Under the pieces are notes generated by a model that saw only the letters and a list, made by a program, of their open reading frames with translations, did not search any database and was not told the origin of the DNA. Positions 26,667 to 35,266 of a stretch of 64,000 nt of DNA are shown here, piece by piece; the first letter of the stretch is position 1, and every line of letters starts with the position of its first letter. The stretch comes from a candidate division CSSED10-310 bacterium (lineage in GTDB: Bacteria > CSSED10-310 > JAFGJC01): the NCBI GenBank assembly GCA_016927905.1, contig JAFGLW010000001.1, positions 248,001 to 312,000 of the forward strand, given 5' to 3'. The position numbers and the translations under genes were made by a program.

Positions 26667-27700
26667 AAAAATACATCATCAGAGCGACATGGATTGCATC
26701 CTCAATTGTGCTCTTGACACTGGTATCGGGCACGATTGGAGTGGTGCTGATCTGCAGAGATTTCAATACACCGCTTGATCCCGGCGGCGAAAGCCGGAAA
26801 ATTGAGATAACCCGGGGAATGTCGCTGCGGGAAACGGCCGAACTTCTGTATAGAACCAACCTGATCAGTCATCCGCTGACCTTGATCATGGCGGGAAGAT
26901 GGTTGGACCGGTCGGGCAGAATTCAAACCGGGGAATACTGCCTCTCCCCAGCCATGACACCCAGAGAAATACTGGATAAACTGATCGAGGGAACGGTCGT
27001 TCAATACCGGTTCACCGTTCCCGAGGGTCTGACGGTCCGACAGATCGCAGCTCGATGGGAATCGAGCGGTTATGGCAGAAGTGAACATTTCATCCGGTCT
27101 GTCGACACGACTGCCCGGGACGATTTATTCAAGCCCGGATCGGGATGGGAGGGTTACCTCTTCCCCGAAACCTATTCTCTGACTAAAACAACCGATAGCG
27201 CCGAGATAATCCAACGGATGATCGACCAACTCGTGAGGACAATTAAGCCCGATTGGCTCAAATCGGCCGGGAAACACAACCTGAAATATCACCAGATCGT
27301 GACTCTGGCTTCGCTGATAGAAAAAGAAACTGCGGTATTGGATGAGCGGGGACTCATATCGTCGGTTTTTCACAATCGACTGAAACGCAGCATGCCGCTC
27401 CAGTGTGATCCGACCGTTATATATGCTCTGGGAAACCGCTACAGGGGTCGATTACTGCAAATTGATTTATCTTTCGACAACCCTTATAATACTTATCTTT
27501 ACCCGGGATTGCCTCCCGGACCTATTTCGAACGCGGGAGCGGCATCATTGTATGCCGCCTGTTTTCCGGCAGATGTGGATTATTTATATTTTGTTGCCGA
27601 CAGCAGGGGTGGACATGTCTTCAGCAGGACACTCCAGGAGCACAATCGTGCGGTTGAACGGTACAGGAAAAACCGATGGAGGCAAAGTGATGCATCATGA
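26663..27700 (+). CDS. mltG: Endolytic peptidoglycan transglycosylase MltG
   Basis: The 345-residue protein has one N-terminal membrane helix (about residues 7-30), a LysM-like segment (ITRGMSLRETAELLYRTNLI) and the YceG domain. That domain carries the catalytic glutamate in LASLIEKE and the conserved PLQCDPTVIYALG, YNTYLYPGLPPGPISN and YFVAD. It cuts nascent glycan strands in the periplasm and sets strand length. It overlaps ruvX upstream and tolQ downstream by four bases each, tying glycan cutting to the Tol-Pal constriction system. Confidence 0.96.
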   Translation: MKKYIIRATWIASSIVLLTLVSGTIGVVLICRDFNTPLDPGGESRKIEITRGMSLRETAELLYRTNLISHPLTLIMAGRWLDRSGRIQTGEYCLSPAMTPREILDKLIEGTVVQYRFTVPEGLTVRQIAARWESSGYGRSEHFIRSVDTTARDDLFKPGSGWEGYLFPETYSLTKTTDSAEIIQRMIDQLVRTIKPDWLKSAGKHNLKYHQIVTLASLIEKETAVLDERGLISSVFHNRLKRSMPLQCDPTVIYALGNRYRGRLLQIDLSFDNPYNTYLYPGLPPGPISNAGAASLYAACFPADVDYLYFVADSRGGHVFSRTLQEHNRAVERYRKNRWRQSDAS

Positions 27701-28398
27701 ATGAACTCATGGAAACGGTGTCTCTGGGTGGTGGCACGGCGTTCGGCAACGACATCGTCAATCTGGTCATGCAATCCGGCAACATCACCAAGATCGTCCT
27801 GTTGATCCTGCTGCTTTTTTCACTCGGTTCATGGGGCATTATTCTGGACAAATGGCTGCAGTTTCGGCGAAACATCATTTCAACTGAGAAATTTCTGAGG
27901 ATTTTCAAATCTTCACCGGATTTCGATGCGGTCCGGGAAAAGATAAATGATGCGAAATCGGATCCTGTCATTCGGATATTCATGTCAGCCTATAAGGCGT
28001 TAAAACGCACCGGTCCGGATTCTCCACCAAAGAACGTGAACCGTATGATGCGGACATTTGAGCTGGCGATCGATGACGCAATTCTGGTGGAATCCCAGCT
28101 GCTGCAGCGTCGGATTTCATTTCTGGGGACATGCGGCGCGGTCACCCCCTTCATTGGCCTGTTCGGTACTGTCTGGGGAATCATGAACGCATTTCAGGGA
28201 ATCGGAGCGGCCGGGTCGGCCAGCATCGCCGCGGTGGCTCCCGGTATCGCTGAAGCTCTGGTGGCGACCGCTGCCGGTCTGGGAGCTGCCATACCGGCGG
28301 TTATTGCCTACAACTATTTTCTCGGGAAAATCCGGGATCAGATGACTTTTTATGAAAGATTCCGGACCAACCTGATTGCGAGTGTCGATACCGAATGA
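27697..28398 (+). CDS. tolQ: TolQ/ExbB-type motor protein
   Basis: The 233-residue inner-membrane protein has three membrane helices: ITKIVLLILLLFSLGSWGII, FLGTCGAVTPFIGLFGTVWGIM and the segment around EALVATAAGLGAAIPAVIAYNYF. The second and third carry the MotA/ExbB/TolQ signature. With TolR it uses the proton gradient to drive TolA. The four-base overlap with tolR and order tolQ-R-A-B-pal-cpoB support TolQ over ExbB. Confidence 0.95.
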   Translation: MNELMETVSLGGGTAFGNDIVNLVMQSGNITKIVLLILLLFSLGSWGIILDKWLQFRRNIISTEKFLRIFKSSPDFDAVREKINDAKSDPVIRIFMSAYKALKRTGPDSPPKNVNRMMRTFELAIDDAILVESQLLQRRISFLGTCGAVTPFIGLFGTVWGIMNAFQGIGAAGSASIAAVAPGIAEALVATAAGLGAAIPAVIAYNYFLGKIRDQMTFYERFRTNLIASVDTE

Positions 28399-28853
28399 AT
28401 CTTGAACAGCAGGATTTTTATTCAGGCAACCGACGAAGGGGGATTCCCGGTTTGAGTGCCGGATTGAATGAAATCAATGTCACACCTCTCGTGGATGTCA
28501 TGCTCGTTCTTCTGATCATATTCATGGTTACGGCTCCCATGTTGAAACACGGGATCGATGTCGCGCTTCCGCAGGCATCCGAACGGCTGTTTCCGGAAGG
28601 AACAGAATCACGTTACATTCTCACGATTGCCGAAGACCAGCAGATATATCTGGACAACCGTCAAATTCCGCTGGAACATCTGGAGTTCAAGCTGCGTTCT
28701 CTGAACGAATCGGCAAGCATCAGCGCGCTATTTCTGGAAGCCGACCGCAATCTGCCGTACGGCTATGTCGTCGAAGTGATGGATATCGTCAAGAAATCGG
28801 GTATCAAGACCATGGGAATGGTCACGAAACCCAAGGTAATCCCGGGAAAATAG
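28395..28853 (+). CDS. tolR: TolR/ExbD-type protein
   Basis: The 152-residue protein has one membrane helix, LVDVMLVLLIIFMVTAPML, with the conserved proton-conducting Asp, after the family motif EINVTPLVD. A periplasmic ExbD/TolR domain follows. It is the partner of TolQ in the proton-driven motor. It starts four bases inside tolQ and ends seven bases before the TolA-like gene. Confidence 0.95.
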   Translation: MNLEQQDFYSGNRRRGIPGLSAGLNEINVTPLVDVMLVLLIIFMVTAPMLKHGIDVALPQASERLFPEGTESRYILTIAEDQQIYLDNRQIPLEHLEFKLRSLNESASISALFLEADRNLPYGYVVEVMDIVKKSGIKTMGMVTKPKVIPGK

Positions 28854-28860
28854 GAACGGG

Positions 28861-29556
28861 ATGGATATCCTGGGACCGGAAAAATCCCGCTCGACAGGTT
28901 TCAGGATTGCGCCGTTGGTCTGTTCGATCCTGCTTCATCTGGGGGCGATTGCGGTCACGATCATAATTCCGGTCATCGGCAGATCGACCGTCGGTTTCGA
29001 ATCGGTGATGGATATCACCCTGTTCGATCTGCCCCCGGGGGATATCCTGCCGGGAGAAACGACTGGTCAGCCATCCGAAGACCGGCGTAATGATGCGAAT
29101 CTGATGGATCCCTCGGATGCCGAAATCAAGCGGATGAAACGACGGTCCCCTCAGGAATGGACCCCTCCGCCCAGGCAGACGGATGGATCCGAGTTCGAAA
29201 TGCGGTCGGGAACACCTGGAACGGGAACCGGGAAAACCACCGGCTCGCTGGCTCTGGATTCCCGGAATTTCCCCTATATTTATTATCTGTCAATGCTGAA
29301 AAACAAGATCAGTGAGAACTGGATCCCGGCCATGGCGTCCGGGACGCAGGCCGAAGAAAAACGCGTGGTCATCAAATTCCTGATTCTGCGAAACGGTCAG
29401 GTATACGAACCAATGATAGAAGAATCTTCCGGGGATGAATCCCTGGATCAGTCCGCGCTTCGGGCCGTCATCGTATCCAGCCCCTTCCCGCAACTGCCGG
29501 AATCGTATCCGGAATCTTCCCTGGGAGTTCATTTCGGGTTTCGGTTTCAAATGTGA
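28861..29556 (+). CDS. tolA: TolA/TonB-like energy-transducing protein
   Basis: The 231-residue protein has an N-terminal membrane anchor (VCSILLHLGAIAVTIIIPVI), a short charged and Pro/Gly-rich spacer and a C-terminal TonB/TolA domain (YLSMLKNKISENWIP, VVIKFLILRNGQV, SALRAVIVSSPFPQLP). It links the TolQR motor to TolB-Pal across the periplasm. It lacks the long Ala/Lys/Glu helical domain of E. coli TolA, so the reach across the periplasm would be shorter. The assignment rests on position in the operon; TonB is the alternative. Confidence 0.88.
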   Translation: MDILGPEKSRSTGFRIAPLVCSILLHLGAIAVTIIIPVIGRSTVGFESVMDITLFDLPPGDILPGETTGQPSEDRRNDANLMDPSDAEIKRMKRRSPQEWTPPPRQTDGSEFEMRSGTPGTGTGKTTGSLALDSRNFPYIYYLSMLKNKISENWIPAMASGTQAEEKRVVIKFLILRNGQVYEPMIEESSGDESLDQSALRAVIVSSPFPQLPESYPESSLGVHFGFRFQM

Positions 29557-29570
29557 AAGGATCTGAACGA

Positions 29571-30872
29571 ATGATAAAAAATCTCCGGTTAACCGCGGTA
29601 ATCCTGCCGATGCTCCTGCTTGGTCAGGTGGAAATGGTTCCGCCTGTCTGGAGCGCCGAAGTCTATTTCGACATCACTGCGGCACCCACCCGCCGGATTG
29701 ATATCGCATTGCCCATGCTGAATTCCGGAGATCCTGCAAACAAGGCTTTGCGGGAGGAAATCCACCAAACCTTTAAACAGGATCTGGAATTTTCGGGACG
29801 ATTCAACGTCATCGACATCGCCCGTTTCTTTCCTGTCGAATCATCGGAAATCACGAACCCTGATTTCCAGGCCTGGTATCTGATCGGTATTCAAGCTCTG
29901 GTAACCGGAAATATTCAATCTTCCGGCTCGGATTACGAAATCAGTTTCCGCCTTTTCGACATCCCCATGGGCCAGCAGATCGTCGGCAAGAAATACCGGG
30001 TTTCTCTGTCCGGAGTTCGGTCGGTTGTGCACAAATTCGCTGATGAAACCCAGTTCAGGCTGACCGGTGAAAGAGGTATCAACTTCAGTCGAATCGCGTT
30101 TACCTGCAAGCGTACCGGTAATATGGAATTGTATCTGGTGGATCCCGATGGCGGAAACCTGGTTCAACTGACCCGGAACGGCACAATCAATCTGTCTCCA
30201 GCATGGTCACCCGACGGTGCGGAAATTTATTTCACCAGTTATATCCAGGACCGGCCGGATCTGTATGAAATCAAACTCGACGATCACCAGGTGAACGTTG
30301 TTCTGAGCGGCGGTATGCACATCACTCCCAGTGTTTCACACGACGGCGGAACGGTATTGCTGTCGGCGAGTTATGATGGGGATCCGGAAATCATCCGATA
30401 TGATATCGATTCGAAGAAGATCTCCAGACTGACATTCAGCACGGGCGTCGACACCAACCCGGTATTTGCACCCAACGGCCGTGAAATCGCCTTCACATCG
30501 GACCGCAGCGGAACCCCTCAGATCTACCTGATGGATATTGAAGGAACAAACATACGCCGATTGACCCGGATCGGCGATTACAACACATCTCCGGACTGGT
30601 CTCCCCGGGGAGACTGGATTGCTTATCACAGCAGGCGCAACGGAGTGTTTGATATCTGGTTGATCCATCCGGACGGTACCGATGAACACCCGATAACCTC
30701 CGAAGCCGGTCACAACGAGGATCCATCCTGGGCCCGGAACGGCCGGCATATCGCTTTTATTTCCACTCGGGAAGGCGGCAAGGGATTATATATAATGGAT
30801 CAGACCGGAAGATCGGTCAAGCCGGTGGTCGTACATCAAGGGATTTGCGGCAATCCAAGCTGGTCGCGATAG
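29571..30872 (+). CDS. tolB: Periplasmic Tol-Pal component TolB
   Basis: The protein has about 433 residues, with a signal peptide (LRLTAVILPMLLLGQVEMV...WSAEVYFD) and the N-terminal TolB domain to about residue 165. A six-bladed propeller of WD40-like units follows (PAWSPDGAEIYFTS, PVFAPNGREIAFTSD, PDWSPRGDWIAYHS, PSWARNGRHIAFIS). It binds Pal and TolA during cell division. ATG 29571 follows AAAGGA; an earlier GTG at 29553 overlaps the tolA stop and has no site. Confidence 0.96.
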   Translation: MIKNLRLTAVILPMLLLGQVEMVPPVWSAEVYFDITAAPTRRIDIALPMLNSGDPANKALREEIHQTFKQDLEFSGRFNVIDIARFFPVESSEITNPDFQAWYLIGIQALVTGNIQSSGSDYEISFRLFDIPMGQQIVGKKYRVSLSGVRSVVHKFADETQFRLTGERGINFSRIAFTCKRTGNMELYLVDPDGGNLVQLTRNGTINLSPAWSPDGAEIYFTSYIQDRPDLYEIKLDDHQVNVVLSGGMHITPSVSHDGGTVLLSASYDGDPEIIRYDIDSKKISRLTFSTGVDTNPVFAPNGREIAFTSDRSGTPQIYLMDIEGTNIRRLTRIGDYNTSPDWSPRGDWIAYHSRRNGVFDIWLIHPDGTDEHPITSEAGHNEDPSWARNGRHIAFISTREGGKGLYIMDQTGRSVKPVVVHQGICGNPSWSR

Positions 30873-30885
30873 CATTGATAAAGTC

Positions 30886-30915
30886 TTTACATTTTCTTTA
30901 ATGATGGTGTAAACT
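30886..30915 (+). promoter_or_regulatory. Internal promoter for pal-cpoB
   Basis: TTTACA at 30886-30891, an 18-base spacer and TAAACT at 30910-30915, in the 137-base gap after tolB. About 95 bases of untranslated leader precede pal, which has a very strong TTAGGAGGT site. Separate extra transcription of pal would fit its high copy number. Confidence 0.6.
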
Positions 30916-31009
30916 AGGGGATCAAGCTGGCAAGTCTTGAAAACTGAGAGAAAATGGGATCTCGGGTACTGATGAAGTGAAATTAATTCCTTATGTTAGG
31001 AGGTAGACA

Positions 31010-31555
31010 ATGAATCGAAATCACATGTTTATCATTCTGATCGGCATTTTATGTGCGGCAATGATGGTCACCGGTTGCCACAAGCGCGCTCCGGAACCCG
31101 AACCGGTTCCTCCCACTCCCACTCCCATGCCTGAGCCGGAACCTTCTCCGGAGCCAATCCCAACCCAATCCCCCGAGGAAATCAGGATGCTGAAACTCGA
31201 GGATGCCCGAAGCCAGTTGTCCGATGTTGATGTATATTTCGATTTTGATAAAGCAACGCTGCGTGAGGATGCAAAATCCATTCTGGCTCAGAAAGCCGAA
31301 TATCTGGTCAGGAATTCCAATATCACGATCACGATTGAAGGGCACTGCGATGAACGCGGATCTAATGAATATAACCTCGGACTGGGCGAACGCCGCGCTG
31401 CTTCGGTGAAAAAATATCTGGTCGCTTACGGCGTTGACGAGATGAATATCAGCACCGTGACTTTCGGGGAAGAAAAACCGGTTTGTTATGAAAGCAACGA
31501 AACCTGCTGGAGTCAAAACCGGAGAGCACATTTTATCGTAAACACAGTTGGCTGA
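31010..31555 (+). CDS. pal: Peptidoglycan-associated lipoprotein Pal
   Basis: The 181-residue lipoprotein has lipobox VTGC after a hydrophobic signal and a Pro/Glu-rich stalk of about 40 residues. The OmpA-like domain follows, with VYFDFDKATLREDAK, ITIEGHCDERGSNEYN and LGERRAASVKKYL, which bind diaminopimelate-type peptidoglycan. It sits in the outer membrane and is gathered at the division site by TolB. An unusual loop near the C-terminus (CYESNETCWSQNRRA) carries two cysteines able to form a disulfide. Confidence 0.97.
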   Translation: MNRNHMFIILIGILCAAMMVTGCHKRAPEPEPVPPTPTPMPEPEPSPEPIPTQSPEEIRMLKLEDARSQLSDVDVYFDFDKATLREDAKSILAQKAEYLVRNSNITITIEGHCDERGSNEYNLGLGERRAASVKKYLVAYGVDEMNISTVTFGEEKPVCYESNETCWSQNRRAHFIVNTVG

Positions 31556-31576
31556 TTCATCTGACCGGAATACGAA

Positions 31577-32314
31577 ATGCGTCTTTTTCCTGCTCTCCTC
31601 ACCTTGATCATCATTGCCGGAATCTCCGCCGGTTGTGGTGGAAATCAACTGACTCAGATTGAGACGGATGTCATCCGAACCCAGAAAATGCTTGAAACGG
31701 ATCGCTCCGAAACCCATGTCGAAATCGAGTCTCTGCGCAAGGATATCGTTGAATTGAAATCGCGGATCGACCATCTTGTCAAAATCCAGGCGGATACCAA
31801 GATTGAGCTGGATGAATTCGGAGATATGCTGAACCGGTTCATCCAGGTGATTGAAAACCTGAAAACAACGCTTGCACGGAGCCAGAGATTTCCGGAATCC
31901 GCCGGTGAACCGCCGGGAAGAGACGAAACCACCCAACGCCCTGAATTTGTCTATCAGACAGCTTACAGCGATTACATCAACCGCAAATTCGATCTGGCGA
32001 TTCTGGAGTTTCAGGGATTTCTCAACTCTTTTCCCGAGTCCGAACTTGCCGACAACGCTCAATACTGGATCAGCGAATGCTACTATGCAATGGGCAGATA
32101 CGAGGACGCCATCCAATCCTTCGACATGGTGATCACGGAATATCCCGACGGAGAAAAACTCGTAGCGGCCCTGCTCAAAAAGGGATTGAGCTACATCGAA
32201 CTGGGGGATAATCAGCAGGCGCGGAAAATTCTCGAAGACCTGATTAACCGATTCCCGTTTTCAGAAGAATCCCGGATTGCGGAAGACCGGTTGAAAAATC
32301 TTTCAAACCAATAA
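31577..32314 (+). CDS. cpoB: CpoB/YbgF-like TPR lipoprotein
   Basis: The 245-residue protein has a signal ending in lipobox SAGC. A coiled-coil segment (about residues 25-95, heptads with many Glu, Asp, Lys and Ile) serves for trimerisation. Three TPR units follow from about 120 (AYSDYINRKFDLAILEFQGF, AQYWISECYYAMGRYEDAI, GLSYIELGDNQQARKILEDL). CpoB coordinates peptidoglycan synthesis with Tol-driven constriction. The E. coli protein is soluble in the periplasm; a lipobox form like this one would be membrane-anchored. Confidence 0.92.
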   Translation: MRLFPALLTLIIIAGISAGCGGNQLTQIETDVIRTQKMLETDRSETHVEIESLRKDIVELKSRIDHLVKIQADTKIELDEFGDMLNRFIQVIENLKTTLARSQRFPESAGEPPGRDETTQRPEFVYQTAYSDYINRKFDLAILEFQGFLNSFPESELADNAQYWISECYYAMGRYEDAIQSFDMVITEYPDGEKLVAALLKKGLSYIELGDNQQARKILEDLINRFPFSEESRIAEDRLKNLSNQ

Positions 32315-32361
32315 TTTATCAGAATCAACGGTGCGGTTTGCCAGACACAGCTGCACCATTT

Positions 32362-33699
32362 TTATATTTCTTCGTTCTGATGTGTCTGAATTGCCGGAAG
32401 TCTGATTTTTCGAAGCGCATCCAGTTCAATCTGACGGATTCGTTCCCGGGTCAGACCGAGTATTTTTCCAATCTCTTCAAGCGTGTATTCCCTGCTCGAA
32501 TCGATCCCGAAACGCATTTTTACCACGATACGGTCTCTGTCCGGAAGACTGTCGAGCAATTGCCGGACCCGCTCTTTTAAATTCAGATCCAGAGCAATCT
32601 CCAGCGGCGATCGATAAGATTTATCAGGCAGAACTTCATTCAGCGTACCCTCTTCGTCCTCACCGATGGGCATATCCAGGGAAAACGGAATCTTGATGAC
32701 ATTCAAATAAAGGTGAATATTCTTGGCGGGATTGGCGGAAACCTCCGCAAGTTCCTCCACGGTCGGCTCCCGATGATTCTCCTGAATGAACCGTGCTCCC
32801 AGGCGATTCAGTTTCGATACCGTTTCGGTAATATACTGCGGAATTCTGACCGTTCGACCCTGCTCGGCTATCGCACGGATAATGGACTGCTGGATCCACC
32901 ACGTTGCATAAGTAGAAAATCGGTATCCTTTGCGGTAGTCGAATCTATCGACGGCTTTGATCAAACCCAGGTTGCCCTCCTGAAGGATGTCGGAAAAGGG
33001 CAGTCCCCGGTTGGCAAACCGTTTACCGATACTGACCACCAGCCGCAGATTGGCTGAGATCAGTTTGTTTTTAGCGCTTTTCAGTTCACCGCTGATCCGT
33101 TTCAGATCCGCCGCCCGTATAACCGCTTCCGGAAAATCCCCTCCCAGGTCCGCCAGTGCTTCCGGATCTCCATCATCAGCCCGGTTGACCAGTTGGATAT
33201 AGGCGTCCTTCAGCATTTCCTGGGATTCCAGAGAAAAATCCATCTTTCTCAACCAGCTGGATATCCGGATGTAATGAAATTGTCTCCGCAGAAACCGGAT
33301 ATCCGGACTGCCGGATGAATCCGAATGACAATCCACCTCCTCCAGGATTCGCATCTGCCGGTATACGTTACTCGCAATGCGTTTTCGATCCCGGGGAGAC
33401 ATTTTTCGAGACTGTCCTCCTTTAAAAACCTCACGGATCCTGAAAACTTCATCCCACCTCTGGACATCGTCGGTGCAGTCTTCATAAAGACTCATGAAAT
33501 GCCGAACAATCACTGCAGTTGTGGTCAGTCTATGCAGAATAAGCCTCGAAAGCTCCTCGATCCTCCGGGTCAGAGTCAACTCCTCGCTCCGGGTCAGAGT
33601 CGAAATCGCTCCCATTTCATCGAAATACCTGCTCACGATATCATCCGGCCCGTCGGACATGACACGCGAAATCTGGAAGGAAGCCGCTTCCCCGCTCAT
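32362..33699 (-). CDS. RNA polymerase sigma-70 family factor (RpoD/RpoS-like)
   Basis: The protein has about 445 residues and no region 1.1. Region 1.2 is near the start (RYFDEMGAISTLTRSEEL), followed by an insert of about 130 residues. Region 2 has ANLRLVVSIGKRF, PFSDILQEGNLGLIKAVDRFDY and FSTYATWWIQQSI. Region 3 follows, then region 4 with EEIGKILGLTRERIRQIE. It recognises standard -35/-10 promoters. Whether it is the primary factor or a group 2 factor cannot be settled; lack of region 1.1 hints at group 2. ATG 33699 follows AAAGGA and is preferred over a longer frame from 33777. Confidence 0.93.
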   Translation of the reverse strand: MSGEAASFQISRVMSDGPDDIVSRYFDEMGAISTLTRSEELTLTRRIEELSRLILHRLTTTAVIVRHFMSLYEDCTDDVQRWDEVFRIREVFKGGQSRKMSPRDRKRIASNVYRQMRILEEVDCHSDSSGSPDIRFLRRQFHYIRISSWLRKMDFSLESQEMLKDAYIQLVNRADDGDPEALADLGGDFPEAVIRAADLKRISGELKSAKNKLISANLRLVVSIGKRFANRGLPFSDILQEGNLGLIKAVDRFDYRKGYRFSTYATWWIQQSIIRAIAEQGRTVRIPQYITETVSKLNRLGARFIQENHREPTVEELAEVSANPAKNIHLYLNVIKIPFSLDMPIGEDEEGTLNEVLPDKSYRSPLEIALDLNLKERVRQLLDSLPDRDRIVVKMRFGIDSSREYTLEEIGKILGLTRERIRQIELDALRKIRLPAIQTHQNEEI

Positions 33700-34053
33700 A
33701 AAACGATCCTTTCCATTCTTCTCTCTTGCTCCTCCCGTTCTTCCACCACCTCGTATCGAGGATTGAGCAAACTTCATACCAATCCCGTCCAGCTCCTGCA
33801 GCTTGCATCACTGGATTGTACCGGTTTTATGGGGAGAATCGATCTGGGACGCCGTCCGGAACAAGCACATCATCCGGGTTTGCGGGAAATGCCACTTTTT
33901 GTATCATATTGGGGTGGGATTTCCCCATCCATTCATGACAGACCGGATTACCCGGATACGGCGGGTCAAAATAGATTGCCACTCAGACGATTCGATTGCT
34001 AGAATGGGGAATGTCACAGATACAACCCGGCGTCGATCTGAAAGGAGAACGGC
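33700..34053. other. Divergent intergenic region between sigma factor and GlmU-like gene
   Basis: This is 354 bases without a convincing gene. The plus-strand promoter for the GlmU-like gene is near the right end. On the minus strand a TATGAT at 33908-33903 could be a -10 for the sigma gene, but no good -35 is seen. The in-frame extension of the sigma gene up to 33777 reads Gly/Arg-rich and looks non-coding. No repeats or RNA structure were recognised. Confidence 0.5.
33976..34005 (+). promoter_or_regulatory. Promoter for the GlmU-like gene and glmS
   Basis: TTGCCA at 33976-33981, 18 bases, TAGAAT at 34000-34005. The gene starts 48 bases later behind AAAGGAGAA. Confidence 0.5.
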
Positions 34054-35262
34054 ATGAAAACAATGATTTTAACTGCCGGAGCAGGCAGGAAGCTGGATCC
34101 GCTGACTGAAACCAGACCCAAACCGATGATCGAGATCTGTGGTGAACCGTTATTGTCGAGGTTATTCAGATCGCTTCAGGAGGTCGGGATCAGCCATGTG
34201 GATGTCGTGATCGGACATCATGGTGACAAAATCCGGGAATACTATTCACACAAACCGGTCGACGATATTTCCATTCACTATCTGGATCAGGAATCACCAA
34301 AGGGGGTGGGAGATGCGGTTCTGACCGGAAGACCGCGTATTGCTCCCGGAGATTTTTTTCTTCTTGTTTATGGAGACATCCTGTTTTCGCGCAATATGAT
34401 CGGCAGCCTGCTGAATTCCTTCAAATCGCTCAAGAAACCCCTCGCATCGGTCTGCCTGACCCGGAATTCTCGTGATTTCGGGAATATATACATGGACCAT
34501 GAGATGCGCATCAACGATATTATCGAAAAGCCGCAACGGAGCGATCTTGGGAATTATATACTGGCCGGAGCGTTCCTGCTGCCGGGAACCATTATGGATT
34601 ATCTGAGCCGATGTGAAAACCGTTTCATCGATGCATTGATCCTGCTGGCGAAGAACGAGGGTCTGTATGCGTCCATCTGGGAAGGCGAATGGGTGGACCT
34701 TGGATATCCATGGGATATCCTGGAAGCGAATCAGATGCTGATGAAACAATGGAAGACATCCAGAATCGCCTCCGATCTGATTCAGGAGCCCGGGAGTCAC
34801 ATTGTGGGTCCGGTTGTAATCGAATCCGGAGTCATATTGAAATCGGGAGCCAATGTGATCGGCCCCTGTTTCATTGGTGCCGGAAGTTTTATCGGGCACA
34901 ATGCATTGCTTCGCAATTTTACCTCCATCGGAGCGAAATCGATTGTCGGATTCGGTGTGGAAATGAAGAATTCGGTTCTGTTCGAACAGGTTGAGATCGG
35001 CAGGCTGAGTTTTCTGGGTGATTCGGTCATCGGGCGGAATGTCAATATCGGATCCGGAACGGTCATGGTCAACATCAATCTGGACCAGAGCAGGATAAGG
35101 GTGTCGTGTGATGGAGATGTAGTGGATTCAGGGTTGATAAAACTGGGAGCTCTGGTGGGTGACAATACATGGATCGGTGCAGGACACACCCTGCTTCCGG
35201 GGACGAAAATCTCTTCCGGAAGTATCATTCCCCATCATTCCACTCACACCGGCAAACGGTGA
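34054..35262 (+). CDS. GlmU-like sugar-1-phosphate nucleotidyltransferase with left-handed beta-helix
   Basis: The 402-residue protein has a nucleotidyltransferase domain at about 1-230: ILTAGAGRKLDPLTETRPKPM (activated-nucleotide loop and lysine), then VYGDILFS and IIEKP. A hexapeptide-repeat beta-helix follows (GPVVIESGVILKSGANVIG, GPCFIGAGSFIGHN, ALVGDNTWIGAGHTLLPGTKI). This matches archaeal-type GlmU proteins, which make UDP-GlcNAc from glucosamine-1-phosphate, and also glucose-1-phosphate thymidylyl- or uridylyltransferases. The next gene, four bases downstream, is glmS, which favours the amino sugar role. The usual first motif AGGxGxR reads AGAGRKL. Confidence 0.85.
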   Translation: MKTMILTAGAGRKLDPLTETRPKPMIEICGEPLLSRLFRSLQEVGISHVDVVIGHHGDKIREYYSHKPVDDISIHYLDQESPKGVGDAVLTGRPRIAPGDFFLLVYGDILFSRNMIGSLLNSFKSLKKPLASVCLTRNSRDFGNIYMDHEMRINDIIEKPQRSDLGNYILAGAFLLPGTIMDYLSRCENRFIDALILLAKNEGLYASIWEGEWVDLGYPWDILEANQMLMKQWKTSRIASDLIQEPGSHIVGPVVIESGVILKSGANVIGPCFIGAGSFIGHNALLRNFTSIGAKSIVGFGVEMKNSVLFEQVEIGRLSFLGDSVIGRNVNIGSGTVMVNINLDQSRIRVSCDGDVVDSGLIKLGALVGDNTWIGAGHTLLPGTKISSGSIIPHHSTHTGKR

Positions 35263-35266
35263 AATC

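Noticed and set aside
31049-32116. Open frame of 355 codons on the minus strand opposite pal and cpoB
   Set aside because: Both plus-strand genes are clear family members with lipoboxes and ribosome-binding sites. The antisense frame has no signal, start site or recognisable domain and mirrors their codon pattern.
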